Positions 12,901-22,103 are shown, numbered from the stretch's first letter. The stretch: 64,000 nucleotides of DNA from Xiphophorus maculatus (GCF_002775205.1 NC_036464.1:7557291-7621290), one strand, 5' to 3'. The notes: a model not told the origin generated them from the letters alone. Translations and numbers: made by a program.

Positions 12901-15900
12901 GCAGCGTCTCCAAGTGTGCTGAGACTGCATGCAGTGTGCAGCTGCTTCCTGAGGATAGCATGCTTTTTTCCTAACCTGGTAGAAGATACAAAATGTTCAA
13001 CAACCCAGTGGTTTTGGCTCCTCTGCGAGGCAAATATAAAACCAAAGAACAAGATTGAGAATAAAAAACTGGATATCTTTAATCTATTTTAGAATAAATG
13101 GATGCAACAAATGTTTAGACCCTAAATAGGTTAACTTTATTCATTCTTTGAAAAAGAAAAGTCTGTTTTGAGTCTTCAAATTTTTCCTTTTTATGCTGTA
13201 TTTGAATAGTAAACATATATGTTTTGCAGGCTTTTATTGAGAAATACATTAAGATTAAGCAAAGCATCTATAATTCCAGTGTTGATGTTTCTTTTTGAAT
13301 ATTGCTGCCTTTCCCCCTGTTACTCTTTACCCCAACGTCTGGTCCAAATCCTGGTTGAGTGCGACACATTCTTGGTTCGTTAGAGCTTTTTTCCCCCTCG
13401 CTATCTTCCTGAAGACTGATCACAGCATCTCAAGGGATTGAAAAAGTCAATGGTCTGATCTCTAGAACGTTTAGTTATCCTATTTGCCTTATGACCTGGT
13501 GCTCAATCATGCTGGACAAAAACATTCACCAGAAAACTGCTCCTCCAGGGTTTCTGCTGAGTTTTAAATAAAATTTAGGCATTAGTAGATCTTAAATACG
13601 TGCAGATTTAACAGGCTTGTGTTAGGTCCTACATTTAAATCCTAGTGGTATTATGTAGGTCTTAAAAGCCTTAAATTGCTGAAACTTACAAAAATTCTGA
13701 ACACTATTTTTAAGCATATTTGCTGCTGGAGGATGTTTTCCTCCTATCCTTAATTTATGGCTTTTTCTTTGACAAAATTGCTACTGATAAAGGTGTGTTG
13801 AAGCAGAAACATCTCAAACAAATTAGTCTTTTATGTTGCCTACATTACTGGCTTGGACAATATTCTAGTTGATGGACATTATTCTAGTTGATGAAAGAAG
13901 TGTGACTCCCTGGTGAAGCCAACATTCAACTCTTCTAATTCAAACAGAATGACACAGAAATTAACTTTCATTAACACATTTCCCCTAAAGCTAATTTGAA
14001 TCATGCTAGCTAGCAACTCATCCTTCAGCTAAAACTATATTTTAGGGCAGGGTTGTCAAACTCCAGTCCTCAAGGGCCGCTGTCCTGCAACTTTTAGATG
14101 TGTCTCTGCTGCACCACACCTGAATGGGATAATTAGATCATTAGCAAGGCTCTGGAGAACTGATCTACACAAGGAGGAGGAAATTAAACCATTTCATTCC
14201 AGTGTTTTGTACCTGCGTCCTGCACATCTAAAAACTGCAGGACAGCAGCCTTTGAGGACTGGAGTTTGACACCTGTGTTTTAGGGTTTTGTAATTAAATT
14301 CATTTCTATCAACTTTGTGTTTAACTGTCCTAGACCTAATGAAGGGCTGCCAAAGTCCAATCTCTCAGATCTACTTTCCTGCAACCTTTGGGTGCCTCTG
14401 TTTTTCAACACAATTGAATCAAATGAACTGTTCATTAGCCTCTTAAGAGCTGGACAAGTTAATTCAGGTGTTAGCTGACTTAATCTGAAAAGAAAGTAGT
14501 AAAGTTTCTCTGTGTTGTATTTTCAGCTTGTCTCTTAGAAACTCAAATCAATGGGTAAAATCCCAGCAGATAACCAAACTGTTTTTTCTCGTCATTAAAA
14601 GTTTTATTTGGGATTTTTACTTGTAAAATGAGGCTAGATTTAAAGCTGAAAAGTGGTGATGACAGAAACGAGGTGAGCAATGAGTAAGAAAAGCACACAC
14701 AGTCTCCTCCCTGCTGCGACTGTTGACAGAAACTCTCTCTTGTCTTTGATGAGCCTGATGTAAACCTGCTCAGGTCTGACTCTCGCCGTGATTGTGTGAA
14801 ATGAGTGACCTCATCCTCAGCTCCAAAATGGCTCCCAGTAGGACTGTGTCCCACATGCCGGTGGAGCTGCCGTCATGAGACAAGAGAACTGGTGCTGAAC
14901 CTTTCAGAAAGGCCCCAGACTGCACTACATGATTTATAGTCTGGAGCTTATGCAGCTACAAGAGATTAGTCACAGAGTTGAAAGGTCAGGGCATTACAGC
15001 TGTGTATGACGACATATGCAGACACATATGATTTTGATTAAATCCTGAGTCTGCCGTTGGACTCATGTTCTGTCATGTGCTTTTTATAAATTTCTGTATG
15101 CTTCATAAATATTTGTTAATCCAGAGTTTTCTTTGATGAGTGTTTGTCTAACATTCTTTATTTCACTGAACATCAAGCTTGAGCCGTTCATAGTTTTGCC
15201 AACCATACAGCGCCTTGCAAAGTTACTCTTACATTTTGTATCTTTACACCCACAAACTTCTGTGTATTGTATTGGGATATTATGTGATAAAAGAGAGCTG
15301 CGAATGAAGAGCACCTGTGGAAAAACTGTTTCCATCTTGCCACAGATTCTTGATGTAATTCAGGTTTTGAATTTGAATGTTTTCTGTGCTTTGATCTCAG
15401 GATGTTTGTTATCCTGCTAGAAAATGAATCTGCCTCAGTCTATTTTTTACAGCCTCTAACATGTTTTCTTCCCGCCATAGTTACACTTTGATCTCATCTG
15501 ACCGGAGCACCTTCTTCAAAAATCAGCCCAGGATAGAAGTGTCCTCCTTTCTGCAGATTTGGTTTTAAATGGTCTAGTCCAATCAACCAGCAGATTCTCC
15601 TTAATAGTCAAAGTTGAAACAAGATGATTGAGTATTCACTATGGTCAACCCAGGAATAAGAAATACTTTACCTCCATATTTGTTCTGCATTTAAACAATA
15701 AAAATCATTTAAATGTCTGTTACTAATTTATTTTATTAAAGCTTTATTCCATTTGCATGTTTATAGTTATTAGTGAGATGTGACAGACTTTGCTCAACTA
15801 CTGTAAAGATGGCTGTGTTTCCATTACAAATTTGCGCAAAACTATGTCAACACTCTAAAAAGCACAATTTTGCAATTTCCCATTTAATAAGAAATGCAAT

Positions 15901-18900
15901 TAAAGTCACTGAAAAAATATGCCAAACAACCATCCTCCAACTACTTCTTGTTGCGTTCTTCTTTGTTTCCATTGCAGTTTGGTGAAATAAATAAATTTTG
16001 TTACAGCCAAAAAACAAAAACACATCATCTTAGTGCCAAAACTTTTATCAAAACATTTTTTTTTTATTTCTGTGTTTCCATTAAGCAAATCTACTTTCAA
16101 AATGTCGAACTGCGAAGTTATATGAACAATGGAAATGCAAGTGATAGTGAGCATTAACTGTTACCATGGGCTTCTTAGCTGCTTCTCTAAGTAATGTTGT
16201 ACTTTCTGGACTGTTTTAAATAGACAGTGTGCCATAATCTAACCGTGTGGAAAATGTCTCAACAACTTTATCCCTATCTTTTTCTTTGGTTATCATGCTG
16301 TTTTTATGATTATATGTTCACTAATGTTCTCTAACCAACTGCTGTAGGCTTAATTTCTACAGAGATGCATTACTAGTTATGTGACATTTGATTGTTACTG
16401 GTTGCACTAGATTTTATTCAGGGGTATCTAAAGGTAATGGGTCTGAATATAAAAGCATGACATATTTTTCAGTTGTTGTTCTTTTACTAAAAATAGTTTT
16501 CTTTTGTAAGACATCGCAAGAACACATTCAGTAAATATTCGCTCATCGTCATGCATTTAATCTTTTTCTGTCTTTCCACAGGTAAGTACTTACCTGCATG
16601 TTAAGGACAGCACCCTGGCTGTGGCTCCGGTGTACGAGAGTATCACCCTACCCCGCTTAAAGAGCCGTTCTACAGTCTCGGACTTCCCTACTTTATGGCC
16701 GTCCGCCTCCTCCTCCTGCTCCTCACAATCTTCCCCTGTGACTGACCCACAAACGACCAACGCCGGCTTCCGCCCCACAACGGGAAGCAGCGGCAGCTCC
16801 ATCTTCTGCAGCCTCAAACGGATGAGCAAGAAGAGGAAAAGGAAGCGAGACGAGCGCAGACACACGATACAGAGAATCATGGATGTGGATGAGCAGACCA
16901 GTGGGGTGCAGCGGTATGACTCTGAGACGGTCACGTATAACACTCAAACATGGCCGCTGAAGGAGGGTCAGAGGAAGAAGAGCTTACAGAAGAACAGAAA
17001 TGTTGCAGGCACTGGGGCTTACATGAAAAACCCTCTTCTGAAAGACATTGATTCAGAGTGTTCAGGAGAAAACAGCATCACTCCATACGCCATATCATCC
17101 GGACCAACGACTTCTCCATCAGAGCCTGGGAGAAGCCACTGCAGAGTCCTCTCTTTGGGCTCGGTGTTGAGCTTCGATCTGCCAAAAGACATGACCCTCA
17201 TCCCCAGCATTCAGGAAATCATCACTATTGCCCCTCCAGAGTCTAAAAAAGCAGATGCAACAGATTCTGACCCTCTTTCTCAAAGAAAAACAGTTCTGAG
17301 CTCTTTCAGACAGACCCACATCCTGGCGGCCATCACAGGAAGTGAAAATAGCTCTTCTGAAACACAGGAGTCAATAGCTGCAGCAAAAGATCTACCTGAT
17401 GAGGAGGTGAGTTTACAACCATCTTCTCTGGAAGAACCTTGTGCCGGATCAGAGGAGGAGGACGAAATCTTGTCAGATACTAAATCTACAACAAATGAAA
17501 TCAGTCCACCTTCAAAGCCGCCTATTTACATGAACCAAGCCCATAACTGCTGCTCAGTCCCTCATAAACATAAGTGTCTCAGTGTCCATACGCTCATACG
17601 GGACCTGAATGGACACCAGTTCCATAAATGCACAAAATCCCAGTGCAAGCATGAAAACAGTCCTCAGCTGAAATTAAACCAAGCTTCTCATGTGAGAGTG
17701 AATCTTAAGTCAACAATGAGCGTCAGCGTTCGACAGGACTCTGTAGATTCTGGCATCTCCACCTCCAGCAGTTTCAAGCTTTGCACCGACGCTTCCTGTC
17801 CGGATCAGCCCCGGCCTAAAGGAGTGGTGGGGAAACTTATTTCCCTTGAGGTGGGAGGCATAGACCCGACTGCAACAAAAGAAAACTATGCCGCATTCTC
17901 AAGTTCATCCCCAGAATCCGTGAATATCAACACAGAGCCGGTCCATGTCGACCACCAGCAGTTTGAGGAGGAAGAAGAAGAACTGGAGGACATCTGGAAA
18001 CAGAATACCAACTACAGGCAGAGCATCTGCTCAGACATCATGTACCAGCCCAACCAAACCAGAGAACCACTTTCCAGCTCCCCTCCTGTCACAGAGCCAC
18101 CTGTTCTCTACAGAAACCTGGTCACTGTCTCAGAACCAAACCTCCTCATAGCCGAGTTCAAACTCCCCTCCCACATCCAGAATTGTCTGGGTTATGAGAA
18201 GTGGCAGAGCTCCAAAGATCACCTCCTTCCTCTGGCCATAGCGGACCGGAGGTCCTGGGCTGCGTTTCCCAACAGGGAACCAGCTAGCAAGACTGCAGTG
18301 ATGCTGAACGAGACCGCATCTGATCCAGTGAAGCTTCCAGATGTCGGCGACAATCCGAGATACGTTTACCAATACAGAGAGGAGGAAGAGAGGGAAGAGA
18401 AGGAGATGAAGGAAGGAGAGGAGCTAACCAGGTACTCACAGGTAAGTTTGCTTCTTAAAGTATGGGGAAGACACCACTCTGATGCTGTAAAGTTATTTTA
18501 GAAGCTTATTTGTTCGCAGAGGTTAAAAACATGGTGAACAGCTGATGTTGAAGTCTAATTTTCCTGATTGAAAATGTTAACAGATTCCCAAGAAATGAGT
18601 TAAAGCCGTTGAGGTTGGGTCATGTCACTCAAAGTATCAATAAATACTCCAACAGTGGTTCCTAAATAATTAATTTTGTATCTTTACTCTCAACTTGTAG
18701 TTAGAGGGCCTATAAAAGCCCTAAAACAAAATAACCTTTTATTGAAAATAATCTCACACAGAAGTATTTAGAAAAATCCAACTTTTACTTTGAGTCAATT
18801 TATTCAGAGGGGAAAATAATCCAAAATTAAGCAATAATTATTTATACGTCTACTGTTAATGTTTATTTGTGTAGCACATTTTAGCAACAAGGCAGGTTAT

Positions 18901-21900
18901 GTCTAATATAAGCATAATACAGTAACCAATTATTAAACAAGCAATAAACAATACATTTTGTCAAATGCCATCATCAAAATATACATTAAATATATTGATA
19001 ACTATTCCAATTTTTATTAATCAAAAGCAACTCTAAACAGGTGTGTTTTAAGTTTTGATTTAAAGAAAATCAGTGTTTTGAATGTTTCGGTTGTTTCAAA
19101 GCTTTCTTAATCTATAACATTTCACAAGGTTGGCGTATCTAGAGATGTTTGATTATTATTCTGCACAATCTTTGGATCATGCTGGACTCTACAGTATTTT
19201 AAATGAGATTTAGTTCATGAGAAAAGTTTGATTTGGCTCTGGAGATCATATCATTGCAACAAAATATATATATATTTTACACATCTGTATCAGGGGTGCC
19301 AGTCTGTATCTTAACTTTAACAAACCTAAGTAATGTTCTGACTGTGTATTCTTCTTTTTCTTTTAACAGAACCAGTCTATGAGTCTCCCTTCAGTCAATA
19401 TGGGTTTTAACGAAGCCTGCCAGAAAAATCTTAAAGACGTAGCAAAGCCTCAAGAACGAATAGCCACAGGAGGGCGCTGTTTCATCCTAGTAAGACTGAA
19501 ACCTGAGTGGAAATATTGTTTGTTGTTAGTTGATCTTTTTGCATGAATGTGGTTTTTAATTCAAACCCATGTAGAGTGGAAAACCAGAGCATCAGTCTAT
19601 GGAGGGAACCCTGGAGAGGAAGCACAAGCTGCAGCTGGGAGGAAAGAAAGTAAGAAATGTTTAGGCCTACATAGTCAGCAGATGTAAAACCCAGAGTCAG
19701 CAGCATGTGGTCTTATCTTATTTTCACAGGCTGCCTCCAGAGCCTGGAACTCCTACCACACTGTCCTATATAGACACACCTTGTGCTTCTTCCAGGACAG
19801 AAAGGATACACTGCGCGTAAGCAGAAAGCAGATATGATATCTGTGAAGCAGTTGGCATGTGGTCACTAATAATGAGTTTGTGCTGCAGAGCTCTGCATGC
19901 GGTCTACCGCTGAACGTCATGGGAGCTGAGTGCTCGGCCTCCCCAGACTACACCAAAAAACCCAACTGCTTCCGACTACGGTAATCCTGGGCAAACAGCC
20001 AAATTGTTATTGCAAATTACAGTGAGATGTATGCACTACAATTTTTTCTTTACCGCCATCGTTTCTGGTCTTCAGGCTCCGTGACGGGTCTGAATACTTG
20101 TTTAATACCACCTCCCGCTTCTTGATGAAGAAGTGGATCATGAAAATACAAGCAAGCACAGGTAAATGTGATAATACTGAGGCTTTCACAAGCATATTTT
20201 TATACTTTTCACACCACGATCGCACGCTTTAATGTATTTTATTGTGATTTCATGTAGTAGATCAACACAAAATACCAAATAAAGTGGAAAGAAAATGATT
20301 CAACATTTTACTTTATTTCTTTTTGTTCCTGTCACTTTAGTAAACACTTGTTTTTTAGGTATGTTTCTAAAATGTTTGCACATCTAGAGACTGAAATCTT
20401 TGTCAGTTCTTTTTTGTAGAACAGCTCAAACTCAGTCATATTTGACAGAAAGCATCTGTGAACATTAGCTTTTAAGTCTTACCACAGTTTCTCCATAGGA
20501 TTTAGGTCTGGACTTTGACTAGACCATTCTAGCACATAAATATGCTTTGATGCAAAGCTCTGGCTGTATGTTTAGGGTCGTTATCCTGCTGAAAGTTGAA
20601 CCTCCACAGCTTTCACATTGACTCTGCCCAGCTTCTCTGTAGAAAAACACATCCCAACAGCATGATGCTGCCACTATGATAAACCCTTTGCACCCTCTAA
20701 CAAGTTTTTTTTTCTGGAATACAAATGCCCACTACACTTTTGTTCACAGATTGTTTTGAAATTCATGTATTGTTTTCCTTCCACAATTATGCAATATTTA
20801 GTGTTAATCTGTGACATAAAATCTCAATATAATCCACATAGATTGTGGTTGGAGCATGACAAAATATTTTTTAAAAATTCTTAAGTGAGTTGTACTACAT
20901 TCTGTTTTTTTATGTTAATAGTTGCGTTTGTAGTGAATAACTGTGATGGGACCTTTTCGTCTATCAAAGGTCAAAGTGAGCTCATGTCTTCACCAACAAA
21001 TGTTCCTGGTGATCAAGCCTTTCCCATCTCTTTGTAAGATAATGTTCAAAACAATTTGTATAAAATACTAACATTCTGTGCAGCATTCTTTAATACTGAC
21101 TGTTACCCACTCTTATGCTTTAGATGTCAGGATCAAACCAGCACACTCTGCCATTCCCAGCACAAAGTCACCCACACATTCCCAAGGTTGAAACAGAGCA
21201 GCGATCAAACCAAAGAAATTGTCGTTCTCACCAGAGAGCAGAGTCACATGCTCCAGAGCCAAAGAGCGGACGAGAAGTCCAAGACCTCATCATTGGATCC
21301 AAGCTACTGTGGTAAGAGTGGAGAACTGTTTACCAAAAGAGACATGCACTGCATGTGTCTGAACTCACCCTCAGCCAGATAAATATCTTGCAAAAGAAAT
21401 GCTGGATGTTGTAGGTACAGCAGGTGCCACTAGGTGGAGCTGAAGCACTCCACATTGAACAGCTGTAGTGTCACTTGATTGCTAAAGGGGCTTGTTTTTA
21501 CAGTAAATGTAAATCTCTTCTTACTCAGCTTTTCTGCTTTCATTTGACCCCCACAGATGATGATGATGATGGTGATGGGGATGAATGCAGCTTAACGCAT
21601 CCAGTGACTCACAGACTTTCTGTAGACAACACTTCTCCTTCCTCCTCTCACTCCCCTGCAACCAGCAGCCAGAACTGGCTCAGCAGCAAGCAACGCTCCC
21701 ACTCTTTTACGTCAGGTTAGATTGCAGCGGTTAGCCTGAATTTGATCATTTATCACATTCAGTCTGAATACTGGTTATTTTTCAGCAACCTACCAGAAGA
21801 TTAAACCCATGCAACACTCTCCTGGAGGAGAAGGGGTGGAAAAAGGATCCAACTACTGTGTGACTCTGGTGGTCGGGGGCAGTTCGGCAGACAGCTCGTC

Positions 21901-22051
21901 GATAATCAGAGGTCTGGAGCCTCCGGTGCTGCCCTCACCTTCATGGCAGCCAGACGTGTTTAAGGACTCTGCTCTGAAAAGTTACTCGAGCCTCCCGCGA
22001 CCTCGCAACAAATCTGTCTTTAAAAAGTTCTTTGGGAAAAAAGAGCCCTGA
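604..22051 (+). CDS. Spectrin-repeat/PH-domain protein, 3' part of gene (23 exons visible)
   Basis: Coding exons as I place them: 604-734, 831-927, 2331-2480, 2627-2776, 4687-4943, 6439-6574, 6656-6850, 8832-8984, 9769-9986, 10245-10428, 10508-10663, 12222-12545, 12750-12869, 16582-18441, 19370-19489, 19575-19649, 19730-19816, 19889-19980, 20076-20161, 20934-21033, 21124-21311, 21557-21715, 21786-22051. All borders are AG/GT and all phases agree. The sum is 5,304 nt, 1,767 residues plus TGA. The start codon lies upstream of the window. Order of parts: helical spectrin-like repeats (visible residues 1-609), a variable region with basic patches (610-757), a long disordered segment (758-1377), a PH domain (about 1421-1530) and a Ser-rich tail ending in a basic motif. 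The PH domain and tail resemble those of beta-spectrins, so a membrane-cytoskeleton linker is the likely role (inference). The repeats are more divergent than in true spectrins and I do not recognise the orthologue. Confidence 0.85.
928..2330. other. Intron 2, no recognised content
   Basis: AT-rich intron. The + strand is purine-rich at about 1670-1830, which creates long open frames on the other strand without coding character. I see no gene here. Confidence 0.6.
2331..2776 (+). CDS. Exons 3-4: spectrin-like helices
   Basis: There are two 150-nt exons (2331-2480 and 2627-2776), each exactly 50 codons and phase 0-0. The first has [14 protein letters not shown] followed by a Glu/Arg-rich helix. 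The second has [18 protein letters not shown]. The Leu/Trp heptad-like spacing and 'LW..L' pattern are those of spectrin repeat helices A and B. The acceptor of the second exon (AACAG/GAG at 2626/2627) has a weak pyrimidine tract. It was chosen because it keeps the frame and because a stop codon lies just upstream in that frame. Confidence 0.8.
3480..3560. repeat. Local imperfect palindrome/duplication cluster
   Basis: The motif AAGTACATT and its relatives (TTTTTCAATGTAC, AAAAATGTAC, TACATTGAAAAAT) recur in both orientations within about 80 bp. This gives an imperfect fold-back and short direct repeats. It directly precedes the Tc1-like remnant at 3558. Confidence 0.6.
3558..4432 (-). mobile_element. 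Tc1/mariner-like element, internally decayed
   Basis: The two ends are inverted relatives: a terminus at about 3558-3660 and its counterpart at about 4290-4432 (TGCAGCACTTTGTGTT context). Between them lies minus-strand transposase debris at about 3840-3985, matching the region of the Tc1 'PDLNP' motif. Frames are broken. It is the same family as the copies at 15205, 20230, 31115, 32705 and 34240. Confidence 0.7.
4687..6574 (+). CDS. Exons 5-6: spectrin-like helices
   Basis: Exon 4687-4943 (257 nt) encodes [18 protein letters not shown], then an acidic/basic helix ending in a Glu/Arg-rich run at its GTAAGT donor. It is markedly more GC-rich than its flanking introns. Exon 6439-6574 (136 nt) completes the split Lys codon and continues with a helix rich in Leu, Glu and Gln. 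The intron between them (4944-6438) holds no repeat or gene that I recognise. Confidence 0.82.
6656..8984 (+). CDS. Exons 7-8: linker plus helical repeat segments
   Basis: Exon 6656-6850 (195 nt) begins with a loop-like stretch and then an amphipathic acidic helix ([19 protein letters not shown]). Exon 8832-8984 (153 nt) encodes a Cys-containing helix ([20 protein letters not shown]). Both are phase 0-0. The 1,981-nt intron between them is packed with mobile elements: a SINE, several Tc1-like pieces and an inverted-repeat MITE. Confidence 0.8.
7060..7192 (+). mobile_element. tRNA-derived SINE fragment
   Basis: A polymerase-III-like split promoter is visible: a box-A-like segment around 7080-7091 and a box-B-like GGTACAATTCC at 7110-7120, one base from the consensus GGTTCNANNCC. 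It is followed by a non-tRNA body (GGATAGAAATATCC, about 7147-7160) typical of fish repeats. It is not a functional tRNA: no cloverleaf acceptor stem can be formed. Confidence 0.6.
7235..7640 (+). repeat. Dispersed Tc1-related repeat, copy A
   Basis: This is one of three copies in the window of the same family (others at 25095-25475 and, inverted, 35755-36085). Shared blocks include AATAATGCAAAGAAAAC, ATATTTGGTGGAATAACCAG and GGAGGTTTTCAATGGGGTT, which are known from Tc1-like elements. Copy A ends in an AT palindrome-rich stretch (7560-7640). Confidence 0.7.
7745..8150. mobile_element. Tc1-type MITE with long terminal inverted repeats
   Basis: The left end (TACAGTACAGACCAAAAGTT, about 7751) is inverted at the right end (ACTTTTGGTCTGTACTGTAT, about 8124-8143). 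The similarity extends about 65-70 bp into the element on each side, and both sides are flanked by TATA-rich sequence. The core holds only short remnants of Tc1-like sequence, so this is an internally deleted, non-autonomous element. Confidence 0.88.
8340..8765 (+). mobile_element. Tc1-like 3' fragment
   Basis: Sequence at 8359-8412 resembles the transposase region encoding the GGS-like turn ('CACACCATACTTAGTGTGAA...GGCAGCATCATT' context). The stretch at about 8615-8750 matches the terminal part shared with the 3558-4432 element. It includes a 19-bp A run near 8523. Confidence 0.65.
8985..9768. other. Intron 8, no recognised element
   Basis: It contains a short GT-rich run (about 9248-9266) and a near-perfect fold-back at 9620-9640 (CCCATATG / CATATGGG around a short loop). 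I see no other structure. Confidence 0.55.
9769..10663 (+). CDS. Exons 9-11: last spectrin-like repeats
   Basis: Exons 9769-9986, 10245-10428 and 10508-10663 carry the clearest repeat signature. They contain [20 protein letters not shown], a long Lys/Glu helix with [17 protein letters not shown], and [18 protein letters not shown]. The conserved Trp and the heptad Leu pattern fit helices A-C of one or two spectrin repeats. After 10663 the helical character stops. Confidence 0.85.
10765..10985. mobile_element. hAT-type MITE, degraded copy
   Basis: The ends are inverted relatives of the well-preserved copy at 14048-14277: AACCCCAGCCCTCGCAGGCT on the left and GACTGGAGTTTGAGATCC on the right. 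The middle keeps the TAATGATCTAATTA-like core. No clear target duplication remains. Confidence 0.65.
11455..12005. repeat. Dispersed teleost repeat, unclassified
   Basis: It begins like hAT-type ends (TAGGGCTGTATAATTATATC at 11459) and contains the block GGTGCAGCACCACCACAGGT at 11839. That block is familiar from dispersed repeats in fish. Class not settled from the sequence alone; no intact frame. Confidence 0.45.
12222..12869 (+). CDS. Exons 12-13: variable segment with a basic cluster
   Basis: Exon 12222-12545 (108 codons) is acidic and low in helix-forming heptads. Exon 12750-12869 (40 codons) is strongly basic, with [11 protein letters not shown] and then [10 protein letters not shown]. 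The 204-nt intron between them has good splice sites (GTGAGG and a CTCTCCCTCAG acceptor) but is a multiple of three and free of stops. A retained-intron form would therefore add 68 residues in frame. Confidence 0.8.
13310..13795 (-). mobile_element. DNA-transposon fragment with a probable inserted MITE
   Basis: About 13485-13555 (ATGACCTGGTGCTCAATCAT, then CTGCTCCTCCAGG) and about 13727-13790 (GGAGGATGTTTTCCTCCTAT) belong to one recurrent fish transposon. They are separated by about 170 bp starting CAGGGTTTCTGC, a typical hAT-like terminus. I infer a later insertion. Confidence 0.5.
14048..14277. mobile_element. hAT MITE with intact 8-bp target-site duplication
   Basis: The 230-bp element starts CAGGGTTGTCAAACTCC and ends GGAGTTTGACACCTGTG, inverted over about 50 bp (the inner part includes TCCTGCA and TTTTAGATGT). 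It is flanked on both sides by TTTTAGGG (14040-14047 and 14278-14285). The 8-bp duplication and the terminal motif are diagnostic of the hAT superfamily. Confidence 0.9.
14345..14480. mobile_element. hAT MITE, diverged half copy
   Basis: Same family as 14048-14277: GGGCTGCCAAAGTCCAATCT and TTTCCTGCAACCTTTGGGTG match its left arm with many changes. No right terminus is evident. Confidence 0.5.
15205..15705 (-). mobile_element. Tc1-like element, internally deleted
   Basis: It starts with a familiar terminus (ACAGCGCCTTGCAAAGTTAC at 15207) and runs through the 'ATTGGGATATTATGTGATA' block. At 15452-15520 it holds minus-strand transposase debris (TTTGATCTCATCTGACCGGA). No open transposase frame. 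Confidence 0.7.
16582..18441 (+). CDS. Exon 14: 1,860-nt exon, 620-residue disordered segment
   Basis: This single exon is phase 0-0. It is rich in Ser, Pro, Thr and Glu and looks intrinsically disordered. Visible landmarks are a short ordered start ([13 protein letters not shown]), a run of basic residues about residue 836-851 ([13 protein letters not shown]), a Cys/His cluster at 17548-17652, an acidic run [10 protein letters not shown] near 17966-17997 and a second Glu-rich run before the donor. The exon starts directly with GTAAGT after a strong pyrimidine tract and CAG. A later AG at 16598-16599 is also in frame and would shorten the exon by six codons. Confidence 0.88.
18845..18960. repeat. 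SINE/LINE-tail-like fragment
   Basis: TTTATTTGTGTAGCACATTT followed by a 'CAACAAGGCAGGTTATG' segment resembles widespread fish retroposon tails. It is a fragment only. Confidence 0.4.
19370..20161 (+). CDS. Exons 15-19: beta-spectrin-type PH domain
   Basis: Exons 19370-19489, 19575-19649, 19730-19816, 19889-19980 and 20076-20161. The PH domain begins in exon 16 with [18 protein letters not shown]. It continues with [18 protein letters not shown] and [17 protein letters not shown], and ends with [10 protein letters not shown], which carries the invariant Trp of the C-terminal helix. Order and motifs match beta-spectrin PH domains, which bind phosphoinositides in that family. Binding here is inferred. 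The PH domain is split over four short exons with small introns except for the Tc1-loaded intron after 20161. Confidence 0.92.
20230..20880 (-). mobile_element. Tc1-like element in the intron after the PH exons
   Basis: The termini are inverted relatives: AGTAGATCAACACAAAATAC (20255) on the left and the ACATAAAATCTCAATATAAT context (20814) on the right. Minus-strand transposase debris at 20500-20700 includes GGTCTGGACTTTGACTAGAC (the 'PDLNP' region) and CATGATGCTGCCACTATGAT. Frame broken. Confidence 0.75.
20934..22051 (+). CDS. Exons 20-23: Ser-rich tail and basic C-terminus
   Basis: Exons 20934-21033, 21124-21311, 21557-21715 and 21786-22051. Exon 20 was found only by frame logic: without it the phases of 20161 and 21124 do not join. 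With it the frame is open to the stop. The tail has an Asp-rich run at the start of exon 22, Ser-rich stretches, and a final ordered strand-like piece ([10 protein letters not shown]). It ends in [12 protein letters not shown], reminiscent of the Lys-rich ends of beta-spectrins. TGA is at 22049-22051. Confidence 0.82.
21427..21441 (+). promoter_or_regulatory. CTCF-like motif
   Basis: CCACTAGGTGGAGCT agrees with the CTCF core consensus CCASYAGRKGGCRSY at 14 of 15 positions. It lies in the intron between exons 21 and 22. The motif alone does not show binding. Confidence 0.3.
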
Positions 22052-22103
22052 GCGTATACATGCTGGTTTTTACATATAGTTTCTAACGTGCAGTGCACAT
22101 TTA

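Noticed and set aside
21124..21315. ATG frame beginning MSGSNQ as the coding frame of exon 21
   Set aside because: It does not join in phase with exon 22 (it would create a stop). With exon 20 included, the other frame is continuous on both sides.
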